Under the pieces are notes generated by a model. That model was not told the origin of the DNA and made no database searches. It saw nothing but the letters and a program-made list of their open reading frames with translations. The position numbers and the translations under genes are program-made. From contig SOHS01000085.1 in NCBI GenBank assembly GCA_004377135.1, forward strand, positions 1-5,151: a DNA stretch of 5,151 bases. The letters run 5' to 3'. This document shows, piece after piece, positions 1-5,151 of the stretch. Each line of letters starts with the position of its first letter. Positions within the stretch are counted from its first letter, which is position 1. This stretch comes from Dehalococcoidia bacterium. GTDB taxonomy: Bacteria > Chloroflexota > Dehalococcoidia > GIF9 > AB-539-J10.

Positions 1-91
1 ACCGCCGTTCTATTTGCAGTCAGTTTTGGTTGTCTCATGTCCGAGAATTCACAGCAATCTGGAAAGAAACTTGATTTTTTGGCCTGCATAG

Positions 92-134
92 TTGACTTGT
101 GCTCATTGATTGATTAGGATTATAGGTGTAAAAT
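92..134 (+). promoter_or_regulatory. Overlapping sigma70-type promoter candidates for the BFN nuclease gene
   Basis: Two overlapping -35/-10 pairs can be read. One is TTGACT (92-97), a 17-nt spacer and TAGGAT (115-120). The other is TTGATT (106-111), a 17-nt spacer and TAAAAT (129-134), which matches the -10 consensus at five of six positions. The second would start transcription near 141, leaving a very short leader that still contains the AAGGAGG ribosome binding site at 145-151. Which pair is used cannot be decided from sequence alone. Confidence 0.4.
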
Positions 135-146
135 AGACACTGTGAA
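119..146 (-). promoter_or_regulatory. Leftward promoter candidate overlapping the BFN promoter
   Basis: Read on the minus strand, TTCACA (146-141) lies 16 nt before a perfect TATAAT (124-119), a close match to the sigma70 consensus. It would start transcription leftward near 112, off the left edge of the window. No leftward start codon with a convincing ribosome binding site is visible in 1-112. The target is therefore either a gene beginning outside the window or nothing. The elements overlap those of the rightward promoters, so the two could interfere if both are active. Confidence 0.3.
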
Positions 147-157
147 GGAGGCATAGC

Positions 158-691
158 ATGATAGAGATGACGATTGATAGCATCCGAGTTAGCTTGATGA
201 ATTATCAAAGGGTGGTGATTTTAAAGGAGAAGGGGACTAATCGTTATCTACCCATTTGGATTGGTCCTGCTGAAGCAGATGCTATTGCCGTAAAGTTGCA
301 AAATGTCGAGCTATCTCGCCCCTTGACTCATGATTTGCTGCAATCTGTAATCTCTACCCTGGGAGCCTCAGTTGAGTATATCGTGGTAAACGGACTTAAG
401 GAAGATACTTTCTATGCCCGGCTTGCTCTCACTGTTAATGGTGATGAATTAGATATTGATTCTCGACCTAGCGATGCTCTGGCCTTGGCTGTAAGAGTTG
501 GGGCCCCAATATATGCTGAAGAATCGGTGTTGGAAAAAGCGGGCATTATACTTGAAGAGGAAACAGGCAAATCTATTTCTGAAGGTAAATCTGAGGCTAA
601 AGTTGATGAACAAGAGCTGAAAGGGCTATCAGCATATAAGGATTTCATAAATACGCTTGACCTGGAAGATTTTAAGAAACGCCAATCCTGA
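158..691 (+). CDS. Bifunctional nuclease (BFN/DUF151) domain protein
   Basis: A 177-residue protein of the DUF151/BFN family (PF02577), whose best-known structure is Thermotoga TM0160; plant homologues have reported DNase and RNase activity. The cellular role in bacteria is poorly defined. The domain spans about residues 1-132. Family motifs visible are LPIWIGPAEADAI (31-43), RPLTHDLL (54-61), DSRPSDALALAVR (101-113) and PIYAEE (117-122). A charged, low-complexity linker (133-155) leads to a C-terminal helix LSAYKDFINTLDLEDF (157-172), also seen at the end of many family members. No signal peptide or membrane segment is present, so it should be cytoplasmic. The start is fixed by AAGGAGG (145-151) six bases before the ATG; the second Met (residue 4) has no comparable site. 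It is apparently monocistronic and converges on aroQ. The family call is secure, but its physiological substrate is not known. Confidence 0.93.
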   Translation: MIEMTIDSIRVSLMNYQRVVILKEKGTNRYLPIWIGPAEADAIAVKLQNVELSRPLTHDLLQSVISTLGASVEYIVVNGLKEDTFYARLALTVNGDELDIDSRPSDALALAVRVGAPIYAEESVLEKAGIILEEETGKSISEGKSEAKVDEQELKGLSAYKDFINTLDLEDFKKRQS

Positions 692-702
692 GAAAATCAA
701 TA

Positions 703-763
703 TAAGCAGCCCTTTTTGCCACTTACAGCTAAAGTTTCCTGCTTAGAATCCTAACCGCTAAGC
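703..763. terminator. Inverted repeats in the convergent BFN/aroQ gap, possible weak bidirectional terminator
   Basis: The 66-nt gap between the two convergent stop codons contains a perfect 7-bp inverted repeat, TAAGCAG (703-709) with CTGCTTA (739-745), and an alternative 6-bp one, GCTTAG (741-746) with CTAAGC (758-763). The second includes the aroQ stop codon. The two overlap, so only one can form at a time. Neither has the GC-rich stem plus uninterrupted T-run of a classical intrinsic terminator. On the minus strand the first stem is followed only by a T-rich stretch. Position favours a termination role but the structure is weak. Confidence 0.3.
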
Positions 764-1198
764 CTCTGCATTCAGCTTGCTGGCCAAGACCTGCAAGGCA
801 GTAATATATCCTCTCCAGCCTGACCCGATGATCCTCTCTTCAGCTATGGGAGCAATTACAGACTTGGCGCGCCATTCCTCACGGTGGTAAATATCGGATA
901 AATGGACTTCAATTACCGGCAATTTGCTGTCACCCAGGGCATCGAGCAGAGAAAATCCGTAGTGGGTGAGGGCACCAGGGTTAATTATTATGCCCTGGGC
1001 GGAATCCCCTTGCTCTTGAATAAAATCTATGAGCGCCCCTTCATGATTAGACTGAAATGTCACCACTTCGACATTTAAGGCCTGGGCTTCTTTCTTCAGT
1101 AGGGCATCAATTTCGCCCAGGGTCTTTTCTCCGTAAATTGACTTTTCCCTTTTGCCCAGCATATTCAAATTTGGTCCATGGATAACTAGAATTTTCAT
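758..1198 (-). CDS. aroQ: Type II 3-dehydroquinate dehydratase
   Basis: Converts 3-dehydroquinate to 3-dehydroshikimate, step three of the shikimate pathway to aromatic amino acids; type II enzymes are cytoplasmic dodecamers. At 146 residues it has the normal family length. Visible motifs are GPNLNMLGKRE (8-18), with the lid arginine R17 and catalytic tyrosine Y22; QSNHEG (49-54); NPGALTH (73-79), with substrate-contacting N73 and H79; and EVHLSD (97-102), with catalytic H99. R110 and the late GSGWRGY glycine-rich stretch (125-131) are also in place. The usual THTS-like stretch after NPGA reads THYG, and the usual Asn after VHLS is Asp; both look tolerated since all catalytic residues remain. 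The start is supported by a GAGGGGG site seven bases upstream. It lies 20 nt after topA on the same strand with no room for an independent promoter, so it is presumably cotranscribed with topA. Confidence 0.97.
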   Translation of the reverse strand: MKILVIHGPNLNMLGKREKSIYGEKTLGEIDALLKKEAQALNVEVVTFQSNHEGALIDFIQEQGDSAQGIIINPGALTHYGFSLLDALGDSKLPVIEVHLSDIYHREEWRAKSVIAPIAEERIIGSGWRGYITALQVLASKLNAEA

Positions 1199-1218
1199 AA
1201 GGCTACCCCCTCTTTTTG

Positions 1219-3381
1219 TTACTCCAGCCCGGATAGTTTTACCTTACGGTGACAAGCCATGCATTTAGCCCAATCCTCTCTGTATTGTACTAAAAGATTG
1301 CCGCAGTCAGGGCAAGGCTGAGCTATTGGCCTGCGATTTACGACGAATTTGCATTTGGGAAACTTGCTACACCCATAAAATACTTTCTTCTTCTTACTGA
1401 TTCTTTTCACGAGCTCGCCGCCACACTGGGGGCAGGGAACTCCGGTTTTAACTGCGTAGGGCATGGTTGTTTTACAGTCCGGATAGCCGCTACAGGCGAG
1501 AAATTTACCAAAACGCCCGACCTTTATGACCATGGGGCGACCGCAATTGGGACATGTCTCTTCGCTCGTCTGGGTCAGGCTAACCTTTTCTAAATTTATC
1601 CAAGCTTTATCCAACATATCTTGGAAGGGGGGATAAAATTCCTGCAAAGCAGCTATCCATTCATATTTACCCTGAGCTATTTCGTCTAGTTGTTCTTCCA
1701 TCTGAGCTGTGAAACCAGGGTCAACGATTTTAGGGAAATGCTCAGCCAAGATTTTGTTGACAGTTATCCCTAGTTCCGTAGGGTGGAATTTGCCATCGTC
1801 TTTGTTAACGTAATCTCTCTCTTGAATGGTGGACAGGATAGGGGCGTAGGTACTGGGGCGGCCGATTCCTTTCTGCTCCAGTGCTTTGATCAATGTAGCC
1901 TCAGTATAGCGGGGTGGCGGCTGAGTAAAACATTGTTCGGTAAAGGTTCCCAGGTAAATCAATTTATCTCCAATTCTCAGCTTGGGCAAGGAAACAAGGC
2001 TTTCCCCTCGCTCATCTTCATCCTTGCCTTCGCTGTAAACACCCATAAAACCAGGAAATTTAACCACAGAGCTACTTGCTCTAAGTATATATCCTTGAGG
2101 CTGTTTTTCACCCAAAAAATTTGACGAACTTATTGGGGACTTAATCGCCTCGCGTGCAGCAGAATTGCTTGCCTCTATCTCCACGTTGGTTGTGTCGTAC
2201 AAAGCTGCTGACATTTGACTGGCGACCATGCGCTTCCAGATAAGCTCGTAGAGCTTCAACTGAGCTAGATTAAGGAATGGTTTGAGTTGCGCTGGTTGGC
2301 GGTAAATCTTGGTGGGTCGAATTGCCTCGTGAGCTTCCTGGGCCCACTTTGCTTTCCTGGCAAAACTACGCGGCTTTGGTGGGAGAAATTTGGCTCCGTA
2401 TTTCTCGCCAATGAACTCCCTCGCCTCGCTTATGGCAGAAGCAGCAACACGGGTAGAATCGGTGCGCATATAGGTAATAAGTCCCACCGAGCCTTCCTTG
2501 CCCAGGGGCAAGCCTTCGTAAAGTTGCTGGGCAATAGCCATAGTTCGCCCAGCGGTGAAGTGCAGCCTCTGCCAGGCCTCTTGCTGCAAGGTGCTGGTGG
2601 CAAAAGGCGGGGCAGGCTGACGAGCTAACTGTTTAGTTACCACCGTCTTAACTTTATATTCAGCGTTTTCTAAGTCAGCGGTAACCCTTTCTGCTTCATC
2701 TTTATTAGTAATATCCAGCTTGGTGCCATCAGCGAGGGCGAACAGCCTCGCTTTAAAACTCGCTTCTTTTTCTTCAGGCGGGGCCAGCTCAACTTCCATA
2801 ATCCAGTACTCCCGGGGAATAAAGTCTTGGATCTCCCGCTCGCGGTCAACAATAATCCTCACGGCCACAGATTGAACCCTGCCTGCGGAAAGTCCCCTCT
2901 GCACCTTTCTCCACAGGAGCGGACTCAGCTTGTAGCCCACAAGTCTATCGAGGATGCGCCGGGCTTGCTGGGCATTCACCAGGTTCATATTAATGGAGCC
3001 GGGATTTTGGAAGGCCTCTTGAACTGCGTCCTTGGTTATTTCGTGAAAGACTACGCGCTGAACGGGCATGTCATCCTTATCCAGCCTGGCTGCTTGTACC
3101 AGGTGCCAGGAAATTGCCTCTCCCTCGCGGTCAGGGTCAGTAGCCAAATAAATAGAACTCGCCTTACTAGCCGCCTTTTTGATTTCGCCAACCGTCTTTT
3201 TCTTCCCCGCTGGAATGACATACTTGGGGACAAAACCCTTGTCTATATCTACGCCGAGGCTTGCTCTGGGCAAATCGCGCACATGCCCCAGAGATGCTTT
3301 GACACTATAGCTGCGTCCGAGAATCTTATTTAGCGTCCTTGCTTTGGCTGGAGATTCGACGATAACTAGTTTACTAGCCAT
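1219..3381 (-). CDS. topA: DNA topoisomerase I (type IA)
   Basis: Relaxes negative supercoils by transient single-strand cleavage through a 5'-phosphotyrosine link, countering gyrase. The 720-residue protein starts with MASKLVIVESPAKA, the family N-terminus. The TOPRIM domain (about 3-115) has metal-binding E9 and D82/D84/E86 in DPDREGE. Core motifs follow: QQARRILDRLVGYKLSP (138-154), GLSAGRVQS (163-171) and the active-site ITYMRTDSTR with catalytic Y304 and R306. Three four-cysteine zinc fingers close the protein: C610/613/630/636, C650/653/671/677 and C690/693/707/710. The last has the tighter CxxC spacing at its end and differs from the first two. A serine-rich stretch (405-430) lies where many homologues have only a short turn. 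The start has a moderate AAGG/AGGG-type site just upstream. It follows dprA by 116 nt and precedes aroQ by 20 nt. All key residues are present, so it should be functional. Confidence 0.98.
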   Translation of the reverse strand: MASKLVIVESPAKARTLNKILGRSYSVKASLGHVRDLPRASLGVDIDKGFVPKYVIPAGKKKTVGEIKKAASKASSIYLATDPDREGEAISWHLVQAARLDKDDMPVQRVVFHEITKDAVQEAFQNPGSINMNLVNAQQARRILDRLVGYKLSPLLWRKVQRGLSAGRVQSVAVRIIVDREREIQDFIPREYWIMEVELAPPEEKEASFKARLFALADGTKLDITNKDEAERVTADLENAEYKVKTVVTKQLARQPAPPFATSTLQQEAWQRLHFTAGRTMAIAQQLYEGLPLGKEGSVGLITYMRTDSTRVAASAISEAREFIGEKYGAKFLPPKPRSFARKAKWAQEAHEAIRPTKIYRQPAQLKPFLNLAQLKLYELIWKRMVASQMSAALYDTTNVEIEASNSAAREAIKSPISSSNFLGEKQPQGYILRASSSVVKFPGFMGVYSEGKDEDERGESLVSLPKLRIGDKLIYLGTFTEQCFTQPPPRYTEATLIKALEQKGIGRPSTYAPILSTIQERDYVNKDDGKFHPTELGITVNKILAEHFPKIVDPGFTAQMEEQLDEIAQGKYEWIAALQEFYPPFQDMLDKAWINLEKVSLTQTSEETCPNCGRPMVIKVGRFGKFLACSGYPDCKTTMPYAVKTGVPCPQCGGELVKRISKKKKVFYGCSKFPKCKFVVNRRPIAQPCPDCGNLLVQYREDWAKCMACHRKVKLSGLE

Positions 3382-3382
3382 T

Positions 3383-3451
3383 ATTTACCCTACCTTAACT
3401 TAACCCCAAAAAGTCACGAGGGCTTTTGGGGGCTCCGATGAATTTACCCTA
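3383..3451. repeat. 10-bp direct repeat upstream of topA
   Basis: ATTTACCCTA occurs at 3383-3392 and again at 3442-3451, so the topA leader reads TAGGGTAAAT twice, once immediately before the topA start codon and once within the middle palindrome of the dprA-topA gap. The start-proximal copy contributes the AGGG ribosome-binding element. The second copy may be chance in AT-rich sequence or part of a protein-binding site. Confidence 0.35.
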
Positions 3452-3493
3452 AATTTAATTGAGTCCCCAAGAAAATAGCAAGATTTTTGGGGA
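3404..3493. repeat. Three tandem inverted repeats between dprA and topA
   Basis: In plus coordinates, hairpin A pairs CCCCAAAAAG (3404-3413) with CTTTTGGGGG (3423-3432), nine of ten positions, loop 9 nt. Hairpin B is a perfect 6-bp palindrome AATTTA-CCC-TAAATT (3441-3455). Hairpin C pairs TCCCCAAGAA (3464-3473) with TTTTTGGGGA (3484-3493), with one G-U pair. The outer arms of A and C (3404-3412 and 3484-3492) are also perfectly complementary over 9 bp, so a long-range fold competes with the local ones. On the minus transcript no stem is directly followed by a strong U-run, so these are not textbook terminators. They may attenuate, stabilise or process the dprA-topA message. Confidence 0.6.
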
Positions 3494-3497
3494 TGGT

Positions 3498-4613
3498 CTA
3501 ATTCCTTCGAGCCAATACATAGTTCATGTTTCCCACTTGCCTGGCTAACCCCTTTAACTCTAGCATCGCCAGGGTGCTGCTCACTTCCGGCATAGTCAAA
3601 CCGCTGCGGCGGCAAATTTCATCTATATGACTGGGCTCGGAGGTCAATTGTTTTAGTATAGCGGATTCAGCCGAGCACTCAGCTCCTGAGTGCTCGGCTG
3701 GGGAAAATTCCTTAATTTCTGCTTGCTGGACTACGATGGTCAGATTTAGTTCCTGGAGAATATCAGTGTAATTGCGAACTAACTTGGCTCCTTCTTGAAT
3801 AAGACAGTTAGTTCCCTGGCTGGCCGGGGAGAGGATGCTGCCCGGGATAGCGAAGACCTCTCGATTCTGTTCCACTGCCTGATGGGCCGTGATCAAAGCC
3901 CCGCTCCTTTCTCCAGCTTCCACCACCAACACTCCCAGGCTCAAGCCACTCATAATTCGATTGCGGAGTGGGAAGTTCTCAGCCTTAGGCTTGACGCCTA
4001 AAGAATATTCACTGACCAGAGCGCCCTGTTCCATAATAACTTGAGCCAGTTTAGCATTTTCCCCGGGGTAGACGACATCCAGACCGGAGCCAAACACAGC
4101 TACGGTTTTGCCCCCGGCATCCAGAGCAGCCCGATGAGCCACAGAGTCAATTCCCCGGGCTAATCCGCTGACAATAGTGATTTTACTTCGGGCTAAGTCG
4201 GCCACAATCTCCTCAGTCACCTGCCTCCCGTAGATGGTGGGGCGACGGGTACCGACTATGGCCAGGCAGGGCTCATCCTCGGCTGGGAGGCTGCCCCTCA
4301 CATAAAGTACCGGGGGATAATCATAAATTTGTTTTAATCTCACAGGATAAAGAGGGTCCTCATAGATAAGCACCTTTACCCTGTAGCGTTCCAGTTTTTC
4401 CATCTCGGCGTCCACGGAAATTCTCGGGCGTAGGGACACCAGGGCATCTATGCTTCTTGAATCTAGTCCTGCTTGCTTTAACTTGCCTTCGGGAGCATTC
4501 CAGGCGTCCTGTAAACTGCCAAAGTACTCTTTTAACTGGGAAATCCGTACCCGGCCGATCCCGGCTATCCCGGAAAAAGCCACCCAATATTTCATTTCGT
4601 CGGCACTTACCAT
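3498..4613 (-). CDS. dprA: DNA-processing protein DprA (Smf)
   Basis: Binds incoming single-stranded DNA and loads RecA during natural transformation; also kept in many species not known to be transformable. The 371-residue protein has an N-terminal SAM/helix-hairpin-helix-like region (about 10-65, with SGIAGIGRVR), the Rossmann-type DprA domain (PF02481, about 80-285) and a C-terminal winged-helix domain (about 315-371, EICRRSGLTMPEVSSTL). Signature motifs are IVGTRRPTIYGRQ (119-131), SGLARGIDSVAHRAAL (149-164), FGSGLDVVYP (174-183), SEYSLGVKP (201-209), FPLRNRIMSGLS (214-225) and AIPGS (255-259). The start is chosen for AAGG six bases before the ATG; Met7 lacks such a site. The linker between the last two domains carries a perfect 33-bp palindrome (residues 305-316). 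It is the first gene of the minus-strand cluster with topA and aroQ. No frameshift or missing motif is seen. Confidence 0.97.
   Translation of the reverse strand: MVSADEMKYWVAFSGIAGIGRVRISQLKEYFGSLQDAWNAPEGKLKQAGLDSRSIDALVSLRPRISVDAEMEKLERYRVKVLIYEDPLYPVRLKQIYDYPPVLYVRGSLPAEDEPCLAIVGTRRPTIYGRQVTEEIVADLARSKITIVSGLARGIDSVAHRAALDAGGKTVAVFGSGLDVVYPGENAKLAQVIMEQGALVSEYSLGVKPKAENFPLRNRIMSGLSLGVLVVEAGERSGALITAHQAVEQNREVFAIPGSILSPASQGTNCLIQEGAKLVRNYTDILQELNLTIVVQQAEIKEFSPAEHSGAECSAESAILKQLTSEPSHIDEICRRSGLTMPEVSSTLAMLELKGLARQVGNMNYVLARRN
3668..3700. repeat. Perfect 33-bp palindrome inside dprA
   Basis: CAGCCGAGCACTCAG (3668-3682), a 3-nt loop CTC, then its exact reverse complement (3686-3700). Fifteen GC-rich base pairs with a triloop would make a very stable hairpin in either strand. 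Its length is a multiple of three, so it adds 11 codons without disturbing the frame. It encodes part of the Ala/Glu/Ser/Cys linker of DprA between the Rossmann and winged-helix domains. There is no adjacent T-run, so an intrinsic terminator is unlikely. Confidence 0.9.
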
Positions 4614-4628
4614 ATGAAGCCTTGCTGG

Positions 4629-4640
4629 ATTTTAGCATAA
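4629..4640 (-). promoter_or_regulatory. -10 candidate for dprA
   Basis: On the minus strand this reads TTATGCTAAAAT. It contains either TATGCT (4640-4635) or an extended -10, TGC-TAAAAT (4637-4629). The first would give a leader of about 15 nt that keeps the AAGG ribosome site (4623-4620). The second would start transcription inside that site. No good -35 is found at the right distance, so support rests on the -10 and on its position just before dprA. Confidence 0.27.
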
Positions 4641-4662
4641 CTTTCCCTGCAAAAGAGAGCTA

Positions 4663-4691
4663 TTGACACCATGCAGTAGCTATGCTACGCT
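4663..4691 (+). promoter_or_regulatory. Promoter candidate for the right-edge membrane-protein gene
   Basis: A consensus TTGACA (4663-4668) is followed by a 17-nt spacer and TACGCT (4686-4691), preceded by the TG of an extended -10 (4683-4684). The hexamer itself is a weak match; TAAAAT at 4691-4696 is a better hexamer but 22 nt away. Within it lies a perfect small palindrome, GTAGC-TAT-GCTAC (4676-4688), placed over the spacer and -10 where a repressor could sit. Transcription would start near 4698, giving an unusually long leader of about 150 nt. Confidence 0.4.
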
Positions 4692-4730
4692 AAAATAAAT
4701 TGCGACTCGCTTGACGGGAGACCGTTTAAT

Positions 4731-4800
4731 TGTCACCCTGACCTTGAGTGAAGCGAAAGGGAAAAGTCTCTAGATTCTCCGGTCGCCCAAGAGAATCTCA
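4731..4800. repeat. Repeat-like intergenic block with an 8-bp-arm hairpin
   Basis: The block begins TGTCACCCTGACCTTGAGTG and continues with AAGCGAAAGGG. It resembles the 'GTCA-CCCTGAG-GAAGCGAAGGG' type of dispersed intergenic repeat that I recall from several bacterial genomes, Chloroflexota among them; only one copy lies here. It ends with a perfect inverted repeat, AGATTCTC (4772-4779) and GAGAATCT (4791-4798), loop 11 nt. A second weaker pairing is CCTT (4742-4745) with AAGG (4757-4760), and GAGAC (4718-4722) can pair with GTCTC (4766-4770). If the promoter upstream is used, this folds in the 5' leader of the next gene. No T-run follows the stem. Confidence 0.45.
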
Positions 4801-4848
4801 AAAGGAGAGAAGATTATTAATAAACTTGATGGGAAAAGGAGGTGAAAA

Positions 4849-5151
4849 ATGGGCACAACTGAGCCCTTACCAGCTAATATAATTGACTTTGATCTAGCTA
4901 CGATGGTGCTAATCTTAGGGATTTTTTTCATCATCGTGGGCATAATAATAGCTGGCGTAGTCTATCGGGAGTCGCGTGAATGGAGAAAAATGATACTGCC
5001 CATGTTTGATAGAGACTCCTCTGAGATAGCGCCAGAATCATCTAAGGAACCAGGCGGGTTAACGCCGCGAATGGCGGCTTTTGGCAAGGAGATATTCGGC
5101 CGAGTCTTTACTCATATGGACATCGCTGGCTTGCTAGGCGGTGCCGCTACC
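4849..5151 (+). CDS. Single-pass membrane protein of unknown function, N-terminal part (runs off the right edge)
   Basis: An open frame of 101 codons with no stop before the window ends. The start is very well supported: AGGAGGT (4837-4843) lies five bases before the ATG. The short acidic N-terminus (residues 1-18) is followed by one strongly hydrophobic segment (19-39, rich in Ile, Val, Gly and Phe). Then comes a basic stretch, YRESREWRK (39-47), which by the positive-inside rule suggests N-terminus out, C-terminus cytoplasmic. Residues 54-70 are charged and Ser/Pro/Glu-rich, probably a flexible linker. From about residue 72 (LTPRMAAFGKEIFGRVFTH) a predicted helical domain begins and is cut at GLLGGAAT. 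I do not recognise a family. Absence of a Cys lipobox and the late hydrophobic segment make a cleaved signal peptide less likely than an anchor. It is divergent from dprA, so its job cannot be inferred from that neighbour. Confidence 0.8.
   Translation, partial: MGTTEPLPANIIDFDLATMVLILGIFFIIVGIIIAGVVYRESREWRKMILPMFDRDSSEIAPESSKEPGGLTPRMAAFGKEIFGRVFTHMDIAGLLGGAAT

Noticed and set aside
1..89. Possible start of a leftward gene (ATG at 89 or at 38, open to the left edge)
   Set aside because: A good leftward promoter lies upstream, but neither ATG has a ribosome binding site and at most 29 codons are visible. The evidence is insufficient to call a gene.
1..117. Possible 3' end of an upstream rightward gene (frame open from position 1 to TAG at 115-117)
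   Set aside because: Only 38 codons are visible, the residues match nothing I recognise, and the end overlaps promoter elements. It cannot be told apart from chance without sequence to the left.
2287..2628. 113-codon plus-strand open frame opposite topA
   Set aside because: Antisense to the active-site region of topA; its product looks like random composition and has no supported start.
2827..3333. 168-codon open frame on the plus strand opposite topA
   Set aside because: It lies wholly antisense to the conserved TOPRIM and core region of topA, has no ribosome binding site I can support, and its translation shows no domain-like pattern. It is a shadow of topA codon use.
3444..3479. Independent topA promoter in the gap, TTGCTA-17-TTAAAT on the minus strand
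   Set aside because: Both hexamers match consensus at only four of six positions and lie inside the hairpin region of an AT-rich gap. A topA promoter remains possible but is not supported.
3464..3493. Intrinsic terminator of dprA
   Set aside because: The stem follows the dprA stop codon closely, but on the minus transcript the bases after it are ACTCAATTAAATTT rather than a U-run. I kept it as an inverted repeat and not as a terminator.
3404..3493. CRISPR-like repeat array
   Set aside because: The repeated motifs are inverted, imperfect and only two in number, with no regular spacers.
4829..4882. 17-codon open frame overlapping the start of the membrane-protein gene
   Set aside because: It contains the real gene's ribosome binding site as its own codons and has no suitably spaced site of its own (the AAAGGAG at 4801-4807 is about 21 nt away), so translation is unlikely.

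Overview
The window is an ordinary bacterial housekeeping stretch of moderate GC. It holds four complete genes and the start of a fifth. Gene order and protein style (dprA, topA, aroQ on one strand; a DUF151/BFN nuclease gene facing them) recall Chloroflexota, particularly Dehalococcoidia. That assignment is inference from remembered synteny and protein style. No rRNA, tRNA or other marker here confirms it.

Layout. Positions 1-157 are a regulatory left edge with rightward promoter candidates for the nuclease gene and a good leftward -35/-10 pair on the opposite strand. Positions 158-691 (+) encode a bifunctional-nuclease-domain protein. It converges, across a 66-nt gap containing inverted repeats, on a minus-strand cluster read right to left: dprA (4613-3498), topA (3381-1219) and aroQ (1198-758). 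topA and aroQ are 20 nt apart and almost certainly cotranscribed. dprA and topA are separated by 116 nt holding three consecutive inverted repeats. Positions 4614-4848 are a divergent intergenic region with promoter-like elements on both strands and a hairpin-forming, repeat-like block. At 4849 a rightward gene for a single-pass membrane protein of unknown function begins and runs off the right edge.

Functionally, DprA (loading RecA on incoming single-stranded DNA) and TopA (relaxing negative supercoils) are both DNA-maintenance proteins. AroQ performs the third step of the shikimate pathway and appears to share the topA transcript. I see no mobile element, CRISPR array, toxin system or clearly new system. 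The most interesting signals are small and structural: a perfect 15-bp-arm palindrome of exactly 33 bp inside the dprA reading frame, the competing hairpins between dprA and topA, and the repeat-like leader of the last gene.
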